NCBI GenBank assembly: GCA_019801415.1
Contig: JAHVJD010000003.1
Location: forward strand, 124,001-188,000
DNA: 64,000 nt
DNA from: Nocardioides marinus
GTDB lineage: Bacteria; Pseudomonadota; Alphaproteobacteria; Rhodobacterales; Rhodobacteraceae
Direction of reading: 5' to 3'
Part shown: positions 63,757 through 64,000 of the stretch, piece by piece
Layout: the number at the start of each line of letters is the position of its first letter
How positions within the stretch are numbered: the first letter of the stretch is position 1
Notes under the pieces: generated by a model
What the model was told of the DNA's origin: nothing
The model's input: only the letters and a program-made list of their open reading frames with translations
The model's database searches: none
Made by a program: the position numbers and the translations under genes

Positions 63757-64000
63757 ATGTATCTATTTCTTGCGTTTCTGATGGTTCCCATCATTGAAAT
63801 CGCCCTGTTCATTCAGGTTGGCGGCGCCATCGGTTTGTGGCCGACCCTGGCCATCGTGGTGTTGACCGCGGTGCTGGGCACCTGGCTGGTGAAAACGCAA
63901 GGGCGGCTGGCGATGGGGCAGTTGAGGTCTTCGTTCCAGCAGCTGTCGGACCCGGCCGAGCCGCTGGCCCATGGCGCGATGATCCTGTTTGCCGGCGCGC
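63757..64000 (+). CDS. fxsA: FxsA membrane protein (3' end beyond window)
   Basis: First 81 codons of an FxsA-family membrane protein: FLMVPIIEIALFIQVGGAIGLWPTLAIVVLTAVLGTWLV (residues 8-46) has the family pattern of two hydrophobic segments and the E in PIIEI. FxsA limits phage T7 exclusion by F plasmid in E. coli; native function unknown. AAGGA lies 6 nt before the ATG. Cut by the window edge. Confidence 0.92.
   Translation, partial: MYLFLAFLMVPIIEIALFIQVGGAIGLWPTLAIVVLTAVLGTWLVKTQGRLAMGQLRSSFQQLSDPAEPLAHGAMILFAGA

Overview
The window is a high-G+C alphaproteobacterial chromosome segment. Gene content and order point to Rhodobacterales (Rhodobacteraceae), most like the Roseobacter group: a FlaF/FlbT-type flagellar cluster, the regB-senC-regA redox cluster with ahcY nearby, hemY/mitofilin/hemD divergent from tsaD-gpsA, and tsaE-amgK-murU-addB-addA-trxA. 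There is no sign of a phage, insertion sequence, CRISPR array or recently acquired island. It is a densely packed core-genome region with many ATGA/TGATG stop-start overlaps.

From 1 to about 31.1 kb lies a near-complete flagellar locus: hook length and capping (fliK, flgD), a rod-binding FlgJ-like protein and FlgN-like chaperone, flagellin (fliC) with flaF and flbT, the export ATPase fliI, the rod/ring operon flgB-flgC-fliE-fliQ-flgF-flgG-flgA-flgH plus a first FliL-like gene, the export gate flhA-fliR-flhB with a FliJ-like gene, a motor operon (fliL, a small membrane/coiled-coil gene, a MotE-like gene, motA, and an 828-residue periplasmic protein coupled to motA), fliF-fliH-fliN-fliP, then flgE-flgK-flgL-flgI and motB. 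fliG, fliM, fliO and chemotaxis genes are not in this window.

From 31.2 to 42 kb: hemN, tRNA-Leu(CAG) with a clear promoter, hemY, a mitofilin-like gene containing a perfect 20-copy hexanucleotide repeat, hemD, tsaD-gpsA-yciI-EVE-DUF1761, ahcY and a small secreted protein. From 42.3 to 47.7 kb: an HD hydrolase, regA, senC/sco, divergent regB, and a multi-PAS membrane protein without a kinase domain that resembles the DivL-type PAS protein of Rhodobacterales. From 47.7 to 64 kb: tsaE, amgK, murU, addB, addA, trxA, a DUF1127 gene, hslV, a membrane protein, hslU, a DUF900-type hydrolase, Smr, mltA, a Tim44-like gene and the start of fxsA.

The main unifying observation is regulatory. Nearly every divergent or leading flagellar promoter region carries a TTAA-N7-TTAA-like box (the CtrA recognition pattern), about 47-76 bp before the start codon and in several cases followed after 11-12 nt by a TA-rich -10-like hexamer. 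Perfect copies precede motB and the PAS (DivL-like) gene, which suggests that flagellar genes and a CtrA-pathway sensor in this window belong to one CtrA regulon. The second notable point is the accessory stator module fliL-orf155-motE-motA-orf828, whose last protein has no function I can recognise.
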